This document shows positions 61,789-64,000 of a stretch of DNA of 64,000 bases, one piece after another; position 1 is the stretch's first letter; each line of letters begins with the position of its first letter. The notes below the pieces were generated by a model. It saw nothing but the letters and a program-made list of their open reading frames with translations. It was not told the DNA's origin and ran no database searches. Source of the DNA: an uncultured Pelagibacteraceae bacterium (GTDB lineage: Bacteria; Pseudomonadota; Alphaproteobacteria; Pelagibacterales; Pelagibacteraceae); contig CACFWD010000001.1 in the NCBI GenBank assembly GCA_902569975.1, forward strand, positions 62,001-126,000, read 5' to 3'. The translations under genes and the position numbers were made by a program.

Positions 61789-62331
61789 ATGTTCGGTGAA
61801 TTTTTAAATATAGTATTTAAATCAATTAAATTAGATAAAACTTTATACAGTGATAATAAAAACTTTGGTGAAGCTGCAATTTATTTTGCAGGGTTAATAA
61901 TGATCTTAGATGGTATTGCTGGTGCTGTAGCAGCTAACACAATAATCAAAACAGCTGTCGCGATGTCAGGTCTTACAGCGATACTAACTTGGTTAGTTTG
62001 GGGCATTTTTATTTATGTAATAGGTGTTAAACTTTTTCCAGATAAACAAACTAAAGTTCCTTTTAAAAAAGTTTTAACTGCAGTGGGTTTTGCACATGCG
62101 CCTGGATTAATAAGATTTTTTGCAGTAACTCCTGAATTAATGGTTCCAATAATTTTTCTAACACAATTTTGGATCTTTGCAGCTTTAATAATCTCAACAA
62201 AACAAATTTTAAATTTAAAATCAAATCTTAAATCATTTGGAATAGTGTTTTTGTCTTTCTTGATAATTGCTTTTTTATCAATTTCTTTTGTCATGAGCAG
62301 GATGGATGCTTTACCAATTAATAATATCTAA
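61789..62331 (+). CDS. YIP1-family membrane protein
   Basis: A 180-residue protein with five hydrophobic helices. KNFGEAAIYFAGLIMILDGIAGA, LTWLVWGIFIYVIGVKLFPDKQTKVPFKKVLTAVGFAHAPGLIRFFAV and the last helices after FLTQFWIFAALIISTKQIL match the bacterial YIP1 domain pattern (w-x-f-iG-kl, vGfAhaPgll). Bacterial members have no known function. The stop overlaps the end of the convergent small two-CxxC gene by four bases. Confidence 0.78.
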   Translation: MFGEFLNIVFKSIKLDKTLYSDNKNFGEAAIYFAGLIMILDGIAGAVAANTIIKTAVAMSGLTAILTWLVWGIFIYVIGVKLFPDKQTKVPFKKVLTAVGFAHAPGLIRFFAVTPELMVPIIFLTQFWIFAALIISTKQILNLKSNLKSFGIVFLSFLIIAFLSISFVMSRMDALPINNI

Positions 62332-62498
62332 ATTGGAAATATTGTTTTAGAAATTCTACAAGATTTACAAATTTTAAATCCTATTAAAATTAAGTTATGA
62401 AAAACACTTTCATGTTTTTCTTTACACTCATCACAAATATTATCTAAATCTTTTATATTTTTATCAATTAGAATACTTTTTTTATTTTTTTTAATCAT
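62328..62498 (-). CDS. 56-residue protein with two CxxC pairs, zinc-ribbon-like
   Basis: ATG at 62498 and TAG at 62328-62330. After a basic start (MIKKNKKSILIDKN) come CDEC (near residue 22) and CKSC (near residue 44), the spacing of a small zinc ribbon or rubredoxin-like metal knot. It overlaps the end of the DUF3726 gene by eight bases, so the two are co-translated. The partial gene at the right edge also has a CDEC in its visible part. The function is unknown. Confidence 0.6.
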   Translation of the reverse strand: MIKKNKKSILIDKNIKDLDNICDECKEKHESVFHNLILIGFKICKSCRISKTIFPI

Positions 62499-63102
62499 TA
62501 TCAGTTAATCCAGCACCAGCAGCACTTTTCTTTAAACTATCGTTTTCATCTACAAATGTTTCTTCGGACAACTTATATAAATTATTCCAGTCTTTTTCTA
62601 AGAAGTTATCTTTATTTTCAATTATATTGATCTCTATATTTTCAACAATTTTAGGAAGCTTCAGTTCTAGAAAATTTGATGAAATATTGATATTAAAATT
62701 TAACAAAAACTCAAAATTATCAAATTTGATTTTTATTTTTTTTCCTATTATCTCTGAACTTTTACTTAAAAAGGGTAAAATTAATAAAGGAAAGCATATT
62801 TTATTAAATGTAATTTTTTGAAATTTTTCAACATTTCTAATTTGATCAAGAAAGTTTATTCCCAAAATAATTGGACAGTATGGATATTTTATAGATGAAT
62901 TTTTCTCATTGATTAAATCTAAATTTTCAAACTTTTCTTTGGCTTTTAAAATATAATATTGATTTAATGTCTTGATACCTGGCAATCCAAATAATTCTAA
63001 TAAGCGAATACTTTTACCAATTTCTTCCGCAACTCCCCATGAAAAACCCATAGCTTTACTTGATCGTTTAGCGATAGTATCTATTTCACTTAAAGATTTC
63101 AT
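62491..63102 (-). CDS. DUF3726 family protein
   Basis: A 203-residue protein. The N-terminal helix pair SLSEIDTIAKRSSKAMGFSWGVAEEIGKSIRLLELFGLPG and the C-terminal tail SLKKSAAGAGLTDND are the two hallmarks of DUF3726 (GxGxxWGxAeEaGkA and GAGxxDxD). The middle is Asn/Ile/Lys-rich and variable. The open frame starts at 63153, but homology begins at the ATG at 63102, eight bases after the stop of the upstream gene. The function is unknown. Confidence 0.82.
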   Translation of the reverse strand: MKSLSEIDTIAKRSSKAMGFSWGVAEEIGKSIRLLELFGLPGIKTLNQYYILKAKEKFENLDLINEKNSSIKYPYCPIILGINFLDQIRNVEKFQKITFNKICFPLLILPFLSKSSEIIGKKIKIKFDNFEFLLNFNINISSNFLELKLPKIVENIEINIIENKDNFLEKDWNNLYKLSEETFVDENDSLKKSAAGAGLTDND

Positions 63103-63109
63103 CTTTCGG

Positions 63110-64000
63110 TTATGAATTATATATCCATTGTTGATCAAAATTTTGTAGATCATTGGGGAGTGGAGCGCCCTGAAACATGCATATTCTAAGCCATTTGTCT
63201 GATTTTGGATCGAACTTTAATGCTCCAAAAAAAGATAACTTTAATCTAAGCATATCAATTGGAATTACTTTTTCACTAATAGTATTATCTTGAATTTCTG
63301 AGTATGGAAATTTTTCAATTATAAAAGCTCGCCTAACAACGTGTCTCAAATCGTTATTTTTTAGTAAAAATTTATCTATTGTTAAGTTTTTTTTTGTTTC
63401 TAAAAGCTTCTCGTGTAATTTTTTAATATCTCTAGCTATCGCAAGTGGTTGTTCTAAATCTGAACCTTCCTCATCAAATCTGTTTGCGTATCTTGGCTCT
63501 TCTTTATTTTTTGAAATAAACCAAAAATTTTTAAAATTTTCTTTTTTTTTAAAATCAATTTTTAAAATATTATTGTACTTTGTTTCAACAATTTTTCTTA
63601 AATCTTCAATTGTACGATTTGTGGGTATTGTAAAATATTTTTCCTCATCTGAGCTCATTTGGCTTACCAGTGGTTTTGTTATATTATCAAAAGGTTCTAA
63701 CATCATTGAAACAATATATTCTATACATTCATCACAGGTTTTTTTCTCTACCCATAAATAAATTTCATTAAATGGATAATCTATTCCAAAATCAAACTCT
63801 ATTTCAATAAATTCTAAAAATATTTTAATATCTTTAAGTAAAGAATTGATTTTATTTTTTTGGTATTCACTTTCTGTATTCCAGCTTGTTATGTTTTTTA
63901 AAGAATTTTTAAGGCAATTTTTAAAAATTCTAATTTCTTTTAAACTGGCTTTTTTTATTTCTCTTATCTTTTTTAAGGCAACTTCTCTACTTAAAATCCA
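63110..64000 (-). CDS. Unknown protein, 5' end beyond the right edge
   Basis: The frame is open from the window edge at 64000 to the stop at 63110, giving 296 visible residues; the internal ATG at 63706 is not the true start. The part nearest the edge is helical and basic (WILSREVALKKIREIKKASL). Then comes YPFNEIYLWVEKKTCDECIEYIVSMMLEPF, followed by RYANRFDEEGSDLEQPLAIARDIKKLHEKL and a C-terminal KWLRICMFQGAPLPNDLQNFDQQWIYNS. I recognise no family. It is the first of three same-strand genes with DUF3726 and the CxxC protein. Confidence 0.65.
   Translation of the reverse strand, partial: WILSREVALKKIREIKKASLKEIRIFKNCLKNSLKNITSWNTESEYQKNKINSLLKDIKIFLEFIEIEFDFGIDYPFNEIYLWVEKKTCDECIEYIVSMMLEPFDNITKPLVSQMSSDEEKYFTIPTNRTIEDLRKIVETKYNNILKIDFKKKENFKNFWFISKNKEEPRYANRFDEEGSDLEQPLAIARDIKKLHEKLLETKKNLTIDKFLLKNNDLRHVVRRAFIIEKFPYSEIQDNTISEKVIPIDMLRLKLSFFGALKFDPKSDKWLRICMFQGAPLPNDLQNFDQQWIYNS

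Noticed and set aside
63573-63761. A 62-residue plus-strand frame near the right edge
   Set aside because: It is antisense to the long unknown gene whose frame stays open to the window edge.
1-64000. tRNA or rRNA genes
   Set aside because: I looked for T-loop GGTTCAAATCC-type blocks and CCA-adjacent stems on both strands and found no complete cloverleaf.
1-64000. CRISPR arrays, insertion sequences or prophage genes
   Set aside because: No regularly spaced repeats, transposase motifs, integrase or structural phage proteins; phage-like relatives (kinase, nucleotidyltransferase, GNAT) are single metabolic-type genes.

Overview
The window is a 64 kb stretch of very AT-rich, tightly packed bacterial DNA. 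Gene content and style point to a SAR11-clade alphaproteobacterium (Candidatus Pelagibacter or a close relative): overlapping start and stop codons, almost no intergenic DNA, a TRAP transporter, a TPP-riboswitch ThiV-type symporter, osmolyte demethylation genes and an ammonium transporter. This assignment is inferred from content, because there is no rRNA or tRNA gene to confirm it. I see no tRNA, insertion sequence, prophage or CRISPR array. Genes are cut by both edges.

Layout. 1-3.9 kb: housekeeping (mnmA, a DUF3553 protein, a CysQ-type phosphatase, recX) with two very small genes missed by length cutoffs. 3.9-8.6 kb: a small glycan island (sugar methyltransferase, two GT4 and one GT2-like glycosyltransferases). 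8.6-13.2 kb: peroxiredoxin, ammonium transporter, HU, RseP, rhodanese, SRAP protein. 13.2-20.5 kb: amidotransferase, iron alcohol dehydrogenase, aldehyde dehydrogenase, SDR, and a complete DctP-DctQ-DctM TRAP transporter. 20.5-25.3 kb: TPR protein, glycosyltransferase, metallo-beta-lactamase-fold hydrolase, acetyltransferase-like and small membrane genes. 25.3-28.4 kb: a glyoxylate-shunt unit, in which an ScfR/RamB-type regulator lies divergent to a 53-residue unknown gene and isocitrate lyase, with repeated operator-like sites between. 28.4-32.3 kb: ABC-2 exporter, thioredoxin-like protein, and ThiV behind a TPP riboswitch whose 3' strand is itself the ribosome binding site.

32.3-32.6 kb is the only gene-free stretch over 300 bases. 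It is packed with hairpins and is a candidate unknown RNA. 32.6-38.2 kb: cytochromes, methyltransferase, persulfide dioxygenase-like enzyme, and a moaA-moaC-thioesterase-moaD-moaE operon. 38.3-43.3 kb: AzlCD and a ferric iron ABC transporter with a tandem Fur-like operator and a tiny Cys-rich gene inside the operon. 43.3-46.9 kb: LysR, AcuI-type reductase, FolE, HisI, DUF2237. 46.9-52.7 kb: an operon of dimethylglycine dehydrogenase, EtfB, EtfA and ETF-quinone oxidoreductase, which is a whole route from a methylated amine to the quinone pool.

52.8-61.7 kb is the part I find most worth follow-up. A minus-strand train contains a Rieske oxygenase, a methyltransferase, an APS-kinase-like P-loop kinase, an HxGH nucleotidyltransferase, an enoyl-CoA hydratase and others. 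It is divergent from a MetF-like protein overlapping a DmdA-family folate-dependent demethylase. Together with the DMGDH/ETF operon this suggests oxidation of methyl groups from one or more methylated compounds through tetrahydrofolate; the substrate of the 59-61 kb unit is unknown. 61.7-64 kb: YIP1-family protein, a small two-CxxC protein, a DUF3726 protein and an unknown gene running off the right edge.
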